Below, piece by piece: positions 9,354-16,541 of a DNA stretch of 41,133 nt. The translations under genes were made by a program, and so were the position numbers. The notes beneath the pieces were generated by a model. That model made no database searches and was not told the origin of the DNA. It was given only the letters and a program-made list of their open reading frames with translations. This DNA is from Bacteroidaceae bacterium (GTDB taxonomy: Bacteria; Bacteroidota; Bacteroidia; Bacteroidales; Bacteroidaceae): assembly GCA_017429945.1 (NCBI GenBank), contig JAFRNY010000081.1:1-41133 (forward strand), in the 5' to 3' direction. Positions within the stretch are counted from its first letter, which is position 1; every line of letters begins with the position of its first letter.

Positions 9354-9935
9354 ATGAAAAAACTCTTTACAATACTTTGTCTCACGCTCACTTGCCTGAC
9401 GCTTGGAGCACAAACCACCGAGGCGCAGGTGCAGGTGCCGCAGTTCGGCTACCTCAGCTACAACAGCGTCTTCGAGCTCATGCCCGACTACGCTCAGGCC
9501 CGCGAAGACTTCGCTGCCCTCAAGGCTAAGTACGATGCCGAGGCCACGCGCGCCGAGGAGGAGTTCCAGCGCAAATTCGCCGAGTTCCTCAACGGGCAGA
9601 AAGACTTCCCGCAGAGCATTATGCTCAAGCGCCAGGCCGAGCTGCAGGACCTCATGGACCGCAGCATCGCTTTCCGCAAAGAGACCACGCGCCTCCTTGC
9701 CGAAGCCGAGAAGCGCATGCAGGAGCCTATAGCCGCCGCACTGAACCAGGCCATCTACGACGTCGCTGCCGAGCGCGGGCTCATCTACGTGCTCAACACC
9801 GACGGCAACGCCGTGCCATTCATTCATCCGCAGGTAGGCGTAGATATCACCCAAGCCGTGCTCGACAAACTCGGAGTGAAGAAGGCGGAAGCAGAAGCAG
9901 ACCCCCTCCCCGCTCCCCCTCAAGGGGGAGAGTGA
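9354..9935 (+). CDS. skp: Periplasmic chaperone OmpH/Skp, third copy with repeat-derived C-terminus
   Basis: The third copy has 193 residues, a signal peptide (MKKLFTILCLTLTCLTLGAQ), the start VPQFGYLSYNSVFELMPDYA, the coiled-coil middle (about 50-125) and the end GLIYVLNTDGNAVPFIHPQV. After the normal end near LDKLGVKKAE the frame runs into a REP-like arm and gains the tail DPLPAPPQGGE. The stop codon itself lies in the repeat (9933-9935). The gene therefore lost its original 3' end or had it extended when the element at 9900-10192 arrived. Three tandem copies suggest specialisation or dosage; which clients each serves cannot be told. Confidence 0.9.
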   Translation: MKKLFTILCLTLTCLTLGAQTTEAQVQVPQFGYLSYNSVFELMPDYAQAREDFAALKAKYDAEATRAEEEFQRKFAEFLNGQKDFPQSIMLKRQAELQDLMDRSIAFRKETTRLLAEAEKRMQEPIAAALNQAIYDVAAERGLIYVLNTDGNAVPFIHPQVGVDITQAVLDKLGVKKAEAEADPLPAPPQGGE

Positions 9936-10192
9936 ATACCATCAAGAAATGTATGAAGGGACTCTCCCCCGCCCTCCCTGTTCTTGGAGAGTCAAGCGTC
10001 TCTTCGAGTCAAGCGAGGGAGGGAGCATATACCATCAAGAAATGAATACAAAACCGAGCCCAAACCCCTCCCGTAAGGGATGAAAATGAAAAATGAAGAG
10101 TGAAAAATGAAAAATGATGCATTAGCCTCACCTGAACATACCCTTCTTGATGGTATTAACTCTCCCCCTAAAGGGGGAGCGGGGAGGGGGTC
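9900..10192. mobile_element. 293-bp REPIN-like element bridging skp3 and murI
   Basis: Terminal arms 9900-9948 and 10144-10192 are inverted repeats matching at 46 of 49 positions. The left arm encodes the Skp3 tail and the right arm part of the MurI N-terminus. A second hairpin copy of the gactctccccc / gagggagggagc family lies inside (about 9960-10042), followed by accatcaagaaatgaatac. Heptamer-like gaaaaatgaagagtg words fill 10080-10120. Confidence 0.8.
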
Positions 10193-11045
10193 CGGGGCTG
10201 GGGAAGAGTCCGGTCCTGAGGGAAAGTCCTTTTCACCAATAGGAATATTCGATAGCGGCTTTGGAGGTCTCACCGTCCTGCGAGAGATCCGTGCCCTTAT
10301 GCCCCAGTACGACTATCTCTACCTGGGCGACAACGCTCGTGCGCCCTACGGACCGCGCTCCTTCGAGCGCGTCTATGAGTTCACGCTGCAAGCCGTGCGG
10401 CGCCTCTTCGATATGGGTTGCCCGCTCGTCATCCTGGCCTGCAACACCGCTTCGGCCAAGGCCCTGCGCACCATCCAGCAGAACGACCTCCCCTCGATAG
10501 ACCCCACGCGCCGCGTGCTCGGCGTGATACGCCCCACAGTGGAAATCGTAGGCACACTCACGCAGACGCGCCACGTTGGCATCGTAGCCACGCAGGGCAC
10601 CACTAGCAGCCGCACCTACGAACTCGAGATGGCCAAGCTGCACCCCGACATCAGCGTCACCAGCCAAGCCTGCCCGATGTGGGTGCCACTCGTTGAGAAC
10701 TATGAATTCGACAGTCCGGGAGCCGACTACTTCGTGCAGCGCGACATCAAAAGACTGCTCGAGAGCGACCCGCTCATCGACGCCATCATCCTCGGATGCA
10801 CGCACTTCCCACTACTATATAATAAGATACGCGCGCACACGCCCGCGCACATTACACTCATCTCACAGGGCGAATACGTAAGCCAAAGCCTCAAAGACTA
10901 CCTGCGCCGGCACGCCGACATCGAGGCACGTCTCACCCGCGGCTCCTCAGCCCGTTTCCTCACCACCGACGATGCCGACAAGTTCGCCTCGGCAGCCACA
11001 ATCTTCCTCGGCCACACCGTAAGCGCTGAGAACATCAGTCTGTGA
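10107..11045 (+). CDS. murI: Glutamate racemase with repeat-encoded N-terminal extension
   Basis: MurI makes D-glutamate for peptidoglycan. The catalytic core is complete: IGIFDSGFGGLTVL (Asp49), ACNTAS (Cys112) and ILGCTHFPLL (second catalytic Cys near 230). The core begins near residue 43; homologues start about two to five residues before SPIGIFDSG. The preceding 40 residues (MKNDALASPEHTLLDGINSP and on) are translated from the right arm of the element at 9900-10192. No ATG or GTG lies between the repeat and the core, so translation must begin in or before the repeat, most simply at ATG 10107. The element therefore supplies the start codon. Gene identity is certain; the exact start is not. 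Confidence 0.9.
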   Translation: MKNDALASPEHTLLDGINSPPKGGAGRGSGAGEESGPEGKSFSPIGIFDSGFGGLTVLREIRALMPQYDYLYLGDNARAPYGPRSFERVYEFTLQAVRRLFDMGCPLVILACNTASAKALRTIQQNDLPSIDPTRRVLGVIRPTVEIVGTLTQTRHVGIVATQGTTSSRTYELEMAKLHPDISVTSQACPMWVPLVENYEFDSPGADYFVQRDIKRLLESDPLIDAIILGCTHFPLLYNKIRAHTPAHITLISQGEYVSQSLKDYLRRHADIEARLTRGSSARFLTTDDADKFASAATIFLGHTVSAENISL

Positions 11046-11046
11046 A

Positions 11047-11138
11047 GGCCCCCTCCCGTCCCCCCCGAGGGGGGCGTCCATATCCTTAGGAATCCAAGCG
11101 GAAACGTAAGTCCCCCCTCGGGGGGATTTAGAGGGGCC
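11047..11138. mobile_element. 92-bp REPIN-like element between murI and aroQ
   Basis: GC-rich inverted arms (left from 11048: gccccctcccgtcccccccg; right ending 11138) flank a spacer reading atatccttaggaatcc. Length and layout equal those of the element inside polA at 20754-20845, whose spacer is the reverse complement with a few changes. It occupies almost the whole murI-aroQ gap. Confidence 0.82.
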
Positions 11139-11165
11139 GATAACCTTGCCCTACATAAATCAACT

Positions 11166-11579
11166 ATGAAACGAATAGAAATCATTAACGGCCCCAACCT
11201 CAACCTGTTGGGCCGCCGCGAGCCGGAGGTCTATGGCCACCGCTCGTTCGAGGACTGCCTCACGGAGCTGCGCCGCCAGTGCCCCGGCGTGGAGATAGGC
11301 TACTACCAGAGCAACCACGAGGGCGACCTCATCGACCGCATTCACGCCGTAGGCTTCGATGTCGACGGCATCGTCCTCAATGCCGGAGCATATACGCACA
11401 CGAGCATCGCGCTGCACGATGCCATCAAGGCCGTGCCGGCGCCCGTAGTAGAGGTACATATCTCCAACGTGCATCAGCGCGAGGAGTTCCGCCACCACAG
11501 CGCCATCAGCGCCGCCTGCCGCGGCGTCATCTGCGGCTTCGGCCTCGACAGCTATAGGTTGGCAATTGAGGCACTCTAA
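11166..11579 (+). CDS. aroQ: 3-dehydroquinate dehydratase, type II
   Basis: The enzyme removes water from 3-dehydroquinate in the shikimate pathway. The 137-residue protein has the type II features: IINGPNLNLLGRREPEVYG with catalytic Tyr23, the substrate loop HEGDLIDRIH, NAGAYTHTSIALHDAI, and VEVHISNVHQREEFRHHS with catalytic His98. The length is slightly below the common 140-150. It is separated from murI only by the 92-bp element. aroK, a later step of the pathway, lies at 34947. The frame is intact and closed by TAA immediately before another repeat element. Confidence 0.96.
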   Translation: MKRIEIINGPNLNLLGRREPEVYGHRSFEDCLTELRRQCPGVEIGYYQSNHEGDLIDRIHAVGFDVDGIVLNAGAYTHTSIALHDAIKAVPAPVVEVHISNVHQREEFRHHSAISAACRGVICGFGLDSYRLAIEAL

Positions 11580-11586
11580 AGCAAAA

Positions 11587-11716
11587 GACTCTCCCCCCGC
11601 CCTCCCTGATAGGGAGGTAGCAGTTACCAACCAGAAATGAATACAAAACCAAAAACCGTCATCCCACCCACAAGTCATACCGCTCCCTCCCTATCAGGGA
11701 GGGCGGGGGGAGAGTC
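11587..11716. mobile_element. 130-bp inverted-repeat element at the O-methyltransferase start
   Basis: The left arm (from 11587, gactctccccccgccctccc) and right arm (to 11716) are inverted repeats matching at 33 of the outer 34 bases. Each arm is itself a hairpin. Between them lies accagaaatgaatacaaaac, whose ATG (11637) opens the next gene. The arms are the same family as those around the DUF559 gene (29439-30044). Two extra arm tips (ggggggagagtc and gggggaagagtc) follow the right end in tandem. Confidence 0.82.
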
Positions 11717-12392
11717 CTTGGCGGGGGGAGAGTCTTCCTCGGGGGAAGAGTCCTCTTTATCCTCCTACATCCTCGCACACATCGACCCTGAGCCGGAGTA
11801 TCTGCACCGGCTCTGGCGCGCCACACACCTCCACCTGAACTACCCTCGCATGGCCAGCGGCCATCTGCAGGGCCGCCTGCTGGCGATGCTCGTTCATATG
11901 GCACGGCCGCGGCGCATCATCGAGCTTGGCACTTTCACCGGCTACAGCGCCCTTTGTATGGCCAGCGCACTCGAGCCGGGGACTGAGCTGCACACCATAG
12001 AGGTCAACGACGAGCAGGAGGACTTCACGCGGCCATGGCTCGAAGGGTCGCCCTGGGCCGACAAGATCCACTTCCACATCGGCGACGCCCTGACGCTGCT
12101 GCCCTCACTTGGCACCTTCGACTTCGCCTTTATCGATGCCGACAAGCGCCACTACACCGACTACTACGACGCCTTGCTGCCGCACATGAGTCCCGGCGCC
12201 TTCATTCTGGCCGACAACACTCTCTGGGACGGTCACGTCATCGACACCCCCGACGCCCCACACCAAACTGCCGGCAAGGATGCGCAGACGCAAGGCATAC
12301 GCCACTTCAACGACCTCGTGGCCGCCGACCCGCGCGTGGAGCGCGTCATCCTACCCCTGCGCGACGGCCTCACTATCATTCGTAAGAAATAA
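11637..12392 (+). CDS. Class I SAM-dependent O-methyltransferase with repeat-encoded N-terminus
   Basis: The protein fits methyltransferase family 3 (caffeoyl-CoA O-methyltransferase-like; bacterial members include tRNA hydroxyuridine methyltransferases). Seen motifs are the SAM loop IIELGTFTGYSALCMA, FDFAFIDADKRHYTDYYDAL and FILADNTLWDGHV, with the metal-binding acidic residues. The real domain begins near residue 42 (SYILAHIDPEPEYLHRLW). The first 40 residues, including TAPSLSGRAGGES, are translated from the REP-like element, which provides the ATG. RibF and ArgB carry nearly the same peptide. The substrate cannot be told. A terminator follows at 12461. Confidence 0.88.
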   Translation: MNTKPKTVIPPTSHTAPSLSGRAGGESLAGGESSSGEESSLSSYILAHIDPEPEYLHRLWRATHLHLNYPRMASGHLQGRLLAMLVHMARPRRIIELGTFTGYSALCMASALEPGTELHTIEVNDEQEDFTRPWLEGSPWADKIHFHIGDALTLLPSLGTFDFAFIDADKRHYTDYYDALLPHMSPGAFILADNTLWDGHVIDTPDAPHQTAGKDAQTQGIRHFNDLVAADPRVERVILPLRDGLTIIRKK

Positions 12393-12460
12393 GGCAACCG
12401 GCCAAATCGGCTCACGCAACCGCTTGAATAGGCTTATACATACGGGTAACTTCACACACA

Positions 12461-12493
12461 CGGCTGCATGTGTCGACACATGCGGCCGTTTTT
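12461..12493 (+). terminator. Intrinsic terminator of the O-methyltransferase gene
   Basis: A 28-base near-perfect palindrome (cggctgcatgtgtc / gacacatgcggccg) is followed by five T. Confidence 0.85.
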
Positions 12494-12626
12494 GTCCACT
12501 CTCTTGGGCGAGTGAAACCAAAACAAGTTGTTTTACCTCAACACTCCTATGGGTTATGCGCTAAACCCCTGGGCTTATTATTCTAACCCCTTGTGTTGAC
12601 CTCATCAAGCACGCAGGCAGAAACGG

Positions 12627-12683
12627 CATCACCCCTCCACAACTCACATCAGCAAAGAGCTCGCGGGTCGTGGAGGGGTGATG
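12627..12683. other. Perfect 14-bp stem with 29-base loop
   Basis: catcacccctccac (12627-12640) pairs perfectly with gtggaggggtgatg (12670-12683). It lies between the convergent O-methyltransferase and repeat-protein genes and may end transcription of the latter. It lacks a T-run, so the role is uncertain. The rest of 12494-12718 shows no gene. Confidence 0.5.
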
Positions 12684-12718
12684 TATTATATGCTCTTGAG
12701 AGAGCGCTTGATTAAATC

Positions 12719-15700
12719 CTATTTCTTGAGCACCTTGCGCACGCGGCCGTCGGCTGAGCGTACGATGTTGATGCCGCGGCCTACGGTGTCGAGCTTGCGG
12801 CCGGCAACGTCGAAGACGTCGGTGGCGGCTGTGCCTGCGGCAAGGCCGTTCACGGCGTCGGTGCCGCGCTTGATGACTACGGTCTCGGGCATTGCGTCGC
12901 TGCCGATGATGTGGCCGTCGGCGTCGACGAGGGCTCCGTCGGTGTAGGTGGCGCCGCGGTGGCTCTCGATGTAGCAGTCGGTGAGCGTCATGGATTCGAA
13001 GTCCTTGAAGCAGCCTTCGGCGTGGGCCATGGCGCTGATGTCGGAGCTGATGATTTCGAGCGCTATGCCGGGCTCACCGGTGATGGCATATGAGAAGCCG
13101 TCACCAATCTCGATGTCGGCATTGCTGATGGTGAGCTTGTCGCCGCCATCCTGATAGATACCGATGCAATCCTGATCTTCACTCGTGCACTCGAGGATGA
13201 GTCGGCCACCACGGATCTCGGTGTTGGCGCTGAGGCGGATGATGGTGGGGTCGAAAGTCGTAGTGAGCCGGCTCGGGCGCTCCACATTGATGATCAGGCC
13301 GTCGATACTGCTGTCGACGAGGCGGGTTTCGGTGGTGTGATCGTAGTCGCCACTGATGGTGAGGGTCTTCGTGGCATCGTCATACTTGAACACGCCGTTG
13401 CCGAGCGGGTCGGCGGCGGTGTCGCTAGTGACTTGCGTGCCGGCAATCCAGATGTTGTATTTGTCTGCGACGTGCTTCGTTATCACGACATTCTGGGCGA
13501 GGGCATTGCCCACGTACACTCCATTGTTCTTGAATTCAGCGCCTGCGGGCTCGGCGATGACATGGTCGTCCTCGAGCACAAGCTCTTTCAGGTGAGAGAT
13601 TGTACCGGCTTTGAGCGTTGCGTTGCCCTTCACGGTCAGCTTTTGATTATTGACGACGTTGTTGTCCTTGATAGCACCAAGCACTTCTACCAGTGCATTA
13701 TCGGTGATGGTGAGATCCATGCTTACGCACAGATAGACGGGTGCCCAGTCGGACTTGATGCTCAAGCTGCCATCGCCGCCAATGATTACTTTACCTGAAC
13801 TTAAGGATTTTTTGCGCAAGCCTATTGAGCCGGTCGATGTGAGAGTGTTCTTCCCGACGAGCTTGATGTTGACCTCTCCGACCAATGCTACGAGCGGCTC
13901 GGTACCAGTGTAGTCGTATTTAGTGTTGTTGAAGGTGAGCGTGCGCGTAGCGGGGTCGTAGCTCACTGTGCCGTCGCCGAGGACGTCATTGCAGTTGTAG
14001 CTGTCGATTTCAATATTGCCTATGGTATGGCCATAGCTTTCTACCTTCTGAATAACGACCTTGCCTTTGTACCTCTCAGTGCCATCAACGGTGATAGCGT
14101 GCAGCGAGGCGCTGTAAGATCCGCCGGCGGGCTCAACGATCTTCATTCCCTGACCAAGCGTAAAGGCTGAATTGCTGATGGCATTGAAGATATTCTCATT
14201 TGTACCAGAAGGCTCGAACACGAATTTTCCACTGTTCATCACAAACGTGGGAGCTGCGAAACCTGTGACGCCTCTCGCGCCCTTGATGTTGAACGTCGGG
14301 CCGTCGGCAATCACCTGGTAGTTGGCATTCTTGTTCAGGAAGATTCCTATGCTCTGCCAGTCGGTGACTTCGCCATTGACGGTGCCGGTGCCGGTGAATG
14401 TGGTCTTTGCCTTAAGTTCGAACAATTGGCTATTAACCTTGAGGTTGTTGGTGCCGACGATGTTGATCTTCAGGTCTTCAACGTTTTGGTTGAGGACAAC
14501 ATTCGTAAGACTGGTGTCGTCTATCGTGGCTCCGTTGATGGTCAGTGTCTTCGTGCTGTTGTCGTACTTAAACGTGCCGTCGCCAAGGATGTCGGCAGCG
14601 TTGTAGCTGTTCACGGCCATATCGCAAACCTCGATAGGATAAGTCTCTACTTTCTGAATAACGACGTTCTTGGCGAGAGTGTTGCTGCTTTCGCTCTCGC
14701 ACACGCCGTGATCGGTATCTCCGCTGATGAGCTTGAACACGGCGCCTGCCGGGGCTACAATCTGCTGGCCATCCTCGAGGATGAGGGCGTGGAGGGCACC
14801 GATGGTGCTGGCCTTGACCTGGGCGTTGCCACTTACGACTACCGTCTCCTTAAACTTGCCACTGTTGTTAGAACCTATGCCATACGTGACGCCCTCGGCT
14901 GTAACCTTCACGTTGTCAGAGAGAATTATCTTGCCGGCCCATGGCATTAGACCATAGTTTGGACCTTTGGCCGTGAGCGAGCCGCTACCCTTAAAGGTTA
15001 CTTCAGATTTATCGTTTACAGTTTGTATGGCACAGTGCCGAATAGAAACTACTTTGTTGTCGCCTACAAGTTGCACCGTTCCCTGGAAGTCGTCGAACTT
15101 AAGGCAATAAGCGGGTTCACCGGAAGCGCCGCTGTTGTCTATCGTGGCATTGTTGAGCGTCAGCGTCTTGGTGCTGTTGTTATACGTCACCTTGCCGTCT
15201 CCGAGGATGTCGGCGCAGTTATAGCTGTTGACCTGCTTGCCACAGACGTAGATTGGATAGGTCTCAAGCTTCATGATGACGACGTTCTTGGCCAAGCTGC
15301 CATTGACCCTGACGGCATTGTTTTCGAAGGTGGCTCCTGCGGGCTCCACGATTGTCTGGCCATTGAGAAGCTCCAGCTCGCGGACGTAAGAGATTTGCTT
15401 GGCCTTGACGACGGCATTCTCTGCCACGGTCAGCTTCTTGCAGTAGTTGTTAGTGCCGATACCGTTCTTCATGGCCGTCAGACGGACGCTGCCCTTGATG
15501 ATAATCGTGCTCTCGTTCAAGCCATAAAGTTCGTCGAATCGACCAGCCAAGTCGAGCGAGCCGTCGCCGTTGAAGGTGATGGTGCTTGTAAAGAACTTAA
15601 GAGCAGCGTATGTCTTACTGGACGTCACGGAGTTGGTGCCCTTGACGGTGATGGTGAGCGTGGTGCCTTTACTGGTGGTGATTACCCCCTCGTTGGAGTT

Positions 15701-15901
15701 GGCCGATGGCTCATAGGCAAGCGTAGCATTATTGAGCGTCAGCGTGTTTGTCGAAGCATCGTAATAGATTGTTCCGGATTTAAGCCCGGAAGGACTGACG
15801 TTGCCGGTGGCAGTCACCTTCACGTCGCCTACAGTCAAGTCAGCCCACGTCGCCGATGCGAGCGACACGAGCATTAGGAGTAGAGTAAGCAATCGTTTCA
15901 T
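12719..15901 (-). CDS. Large secreted protein with five repeated modules and sorting-like C-terminus
   Basis: The 1060-residue protein has a signal peptide (MKRLLTLLLMLVSLASATWA). Five modules start near residues 21, 214, 420, 622 and 814, so the spacing is about 200. Each opens with a pattern like VNSYNCADILGDGKVTYNNS then TKTLTLNNATID. Within modules, short beta-rich turns (LTVAENAVVKAK, IILSDNVKVTAEG) suggest a right-handed beta-helix. The end (DVFDVAGRKLDTVGRGINIV then a basic tail) resembles the type IX secretion sorting domain of Bacteroidetes. It follows a short AraC gene on the same strand by 20 bases, so it may be its target or operon partner. Function is unknown; a surface glycan-binding or adhesin role is inference. 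Confidence 0.85.
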   Translation of the reverse strand: MKRLLTLLLMLVSLASATWADLTVGDVKVTATGNVSPSGLKSGTIYYDASTNTLTLNNATLAYEPSANSNEGVITTSKGTTLTITVKGTNSVTSSKTYAALKFFTSTITFNGDGSLDLAGRFDELYGLNESTIIIKGSVRLTAMKNGIGTNNYCKKLTVAENAVVKAKQISYVRELELLNGQTIVEPAGATFENNAVRVNGSLAKNVVIMKLETYPIYVCGKQVNSYNCADILGDGKVTYNNSTKTLTLNNATIDNSGASGEPAYCLKFDDFQGTVQLVGDNKVVSIRHCAIQTVNDKSEVTFKGSGSLTAKGPNYGLMPWAGKIILSDNVKVTAEGVTYGIGSNNSGKFKETVVVSGNAQVKASTIGALHALILEDGQQIVAPAGAVFKLISGDTDHGVCESESSNTLAKNVVIQKVETYPIEVCDMAVNSYNAADILGDGTFKYDNSTKTLTINGATIDDTSLTNVVLNQNVEDLKINIVGTNNLKVNSQLFELKAKTTFTGTGTVNGEVTDWQSIGIFLNKNANYQVIADGPTFNIKGARGVTGFAAPTFVMNSGKFVFEPSGTNENIFNAISNSAFTLGQGMKIVEPAGGSYSASLHAITVDGTERYKGKVVIQKVESYGHTIGNIEIDSYNCNDVLGDGTVSYDPATRTLTFNNTKYDYTGTEPLVALVGEVNIKLVGKNTLTSTGSIGLRKKSLSSGKVIIGGDGSLSIKSDWAPVYLCVSMDLTITDNALVEVLGAIKDNNVVNNQKLTVKGNATLKAGTISHLKELVLEDDHVIAEPAGAEFKNNGVYVGNALAQNVVITKHVADKYNIWIAGTQVTSDTAADPLGNGVFKYDDATKTLTISGDYDHTTETRLVDSSIDGLIINVERPSRLTTTFDPTIIRLSANTEIRGGRLILECTSEDQDCIGIYQDGGDKLTISNADIEIGDGFSYAITGEPGIALEIISSDISAMAHAEGCFKDFESMTLTDCYIESHRGATYTDGALVDADGHIIGSDAMPETVVIKRGTDAVNGLAAGTAATDVFDVAGRKLDTVGRGINIVRSADGRVRKVLKK

Positions 15902-15921
15902 AGTCGTAAAGTTTTAAGGGG

Positions 15922-16323
15922 TTAATAATGTGAATTTATTTCTTGAATATACTGCAACGGCGGACAGCCGAAGAAGCGGATGAAGGCGTGGGTGAAATGC
16001 GAGTGGTCTGAGAAGCCGCACTGCAGCGCTATCTCCGAGATAGAGTACTGAGGGTAGAACTCAAGCAGGTGCAAGGCCTCACGCAGGCGCACGAACATTA
16101 TATATATTGCCGGGGAGATGCCCGTGGCGTTCTGTAGCTGGCGACGCAGCTTCGAGGGGCTCACGCTGACCTCGGACGCCACCGTCTCCACCGACACGCT
16201 GGCCTCGGGCAAACCGCGCAGGATGGCATCGTCCACCTGAGCCATGAACTGCCGGCTGTAGGGGGTCATGCGTCGCGCTTCAAGCCGATATTGTAACTCA
16301 AAAAACTTAGTGATTCCTGGCAT
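15922..16323 (-). CDS. Short AraC-family transcription regulator
   Basis: This 133-residue protein is almost only an AraC DNA-binding domain: a first helix-turn-helix (VETVASEVSVSPSKLRRQLQ) and a second (ISEIALQCGFSDHSHFTHAF) ending FFGCPPLQYIQE. It is closest in layout to the C-terminal domain of the divergent hybrid regulator (LESIASELCMTPSQLRRKLS; CGFADQSHFSHAFRRQFG), so it may have arisen from such a protein by loss of its sensor part. It sits directly upstream of the five-module protein on the same strand. The gap to the divergent gene contains repeated operator-like sites. Targets are unknown. Confidence 0.85.
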   Translation of the reverse strand: MPGITKFFELQYRLEARRMTPYSRQFMAQVDDAILRGLPEASVSVETVASEVSVSPSKLRRQLQNATGISPAIYIMFVRLREALHLLEFYPQYSISEIALQCGFSDHSHFTHAFIRFFGCPPLQYIQEINSHY

Positions 16324-16380
16324 TGTACGTCGTTTCTTTACTTCTTGTTGGCAAAGTAAGTGCTTTTTTTGGACAAAGCG

Positions 16381-16452
16381 TTTGTATATTTCTTACAAAA
16401 ATTTGTATATTTCTAACAAAATGTATGTTCACACGTCGAATTTGTATATTTT
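16381..16452. promoter_or_regulatory. Repeated operator-like sites between divergent regulators
   Basis: Two 20-base sites, tttgtatatttcttacaaaa (16381-16400) and tttgtatatttctaacaaaa (16402-16421), lie 21 bases apart, two helical turns. A third half-like copy, tttgtatatttt, is at 16441-16452. The first is a near inverted repeat (TTTGTA / TACAAA). The spacing suggests cooperative binding by one of the adjacent AraC-type proteins. Confidence 0.6.
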
Positions 16453-16506
16453 GAACTAAATTTAGTTAAAGCAGAGCCTCGATTTGTTTATTTTTGAGTT
16501 ATCTTG

Positions 16507-16514
16507 TACTTTTG
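16507..16514 (+). promoter_or_regulatory. -7 promoter element of the hybrid regulator gene
   Basis: TACTTTTG matches TAnnTTTG, with TTTG at 16483-16486 about 20 bases upstream as a -33 element. It argues for a start at ATG 16542 rather than the earlier in-frame codons at 16494 and 16524. Confidence 0.65.
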
Positions 16515-16541
16515 CGCAGCAGAATGCCATATTATGACCTT

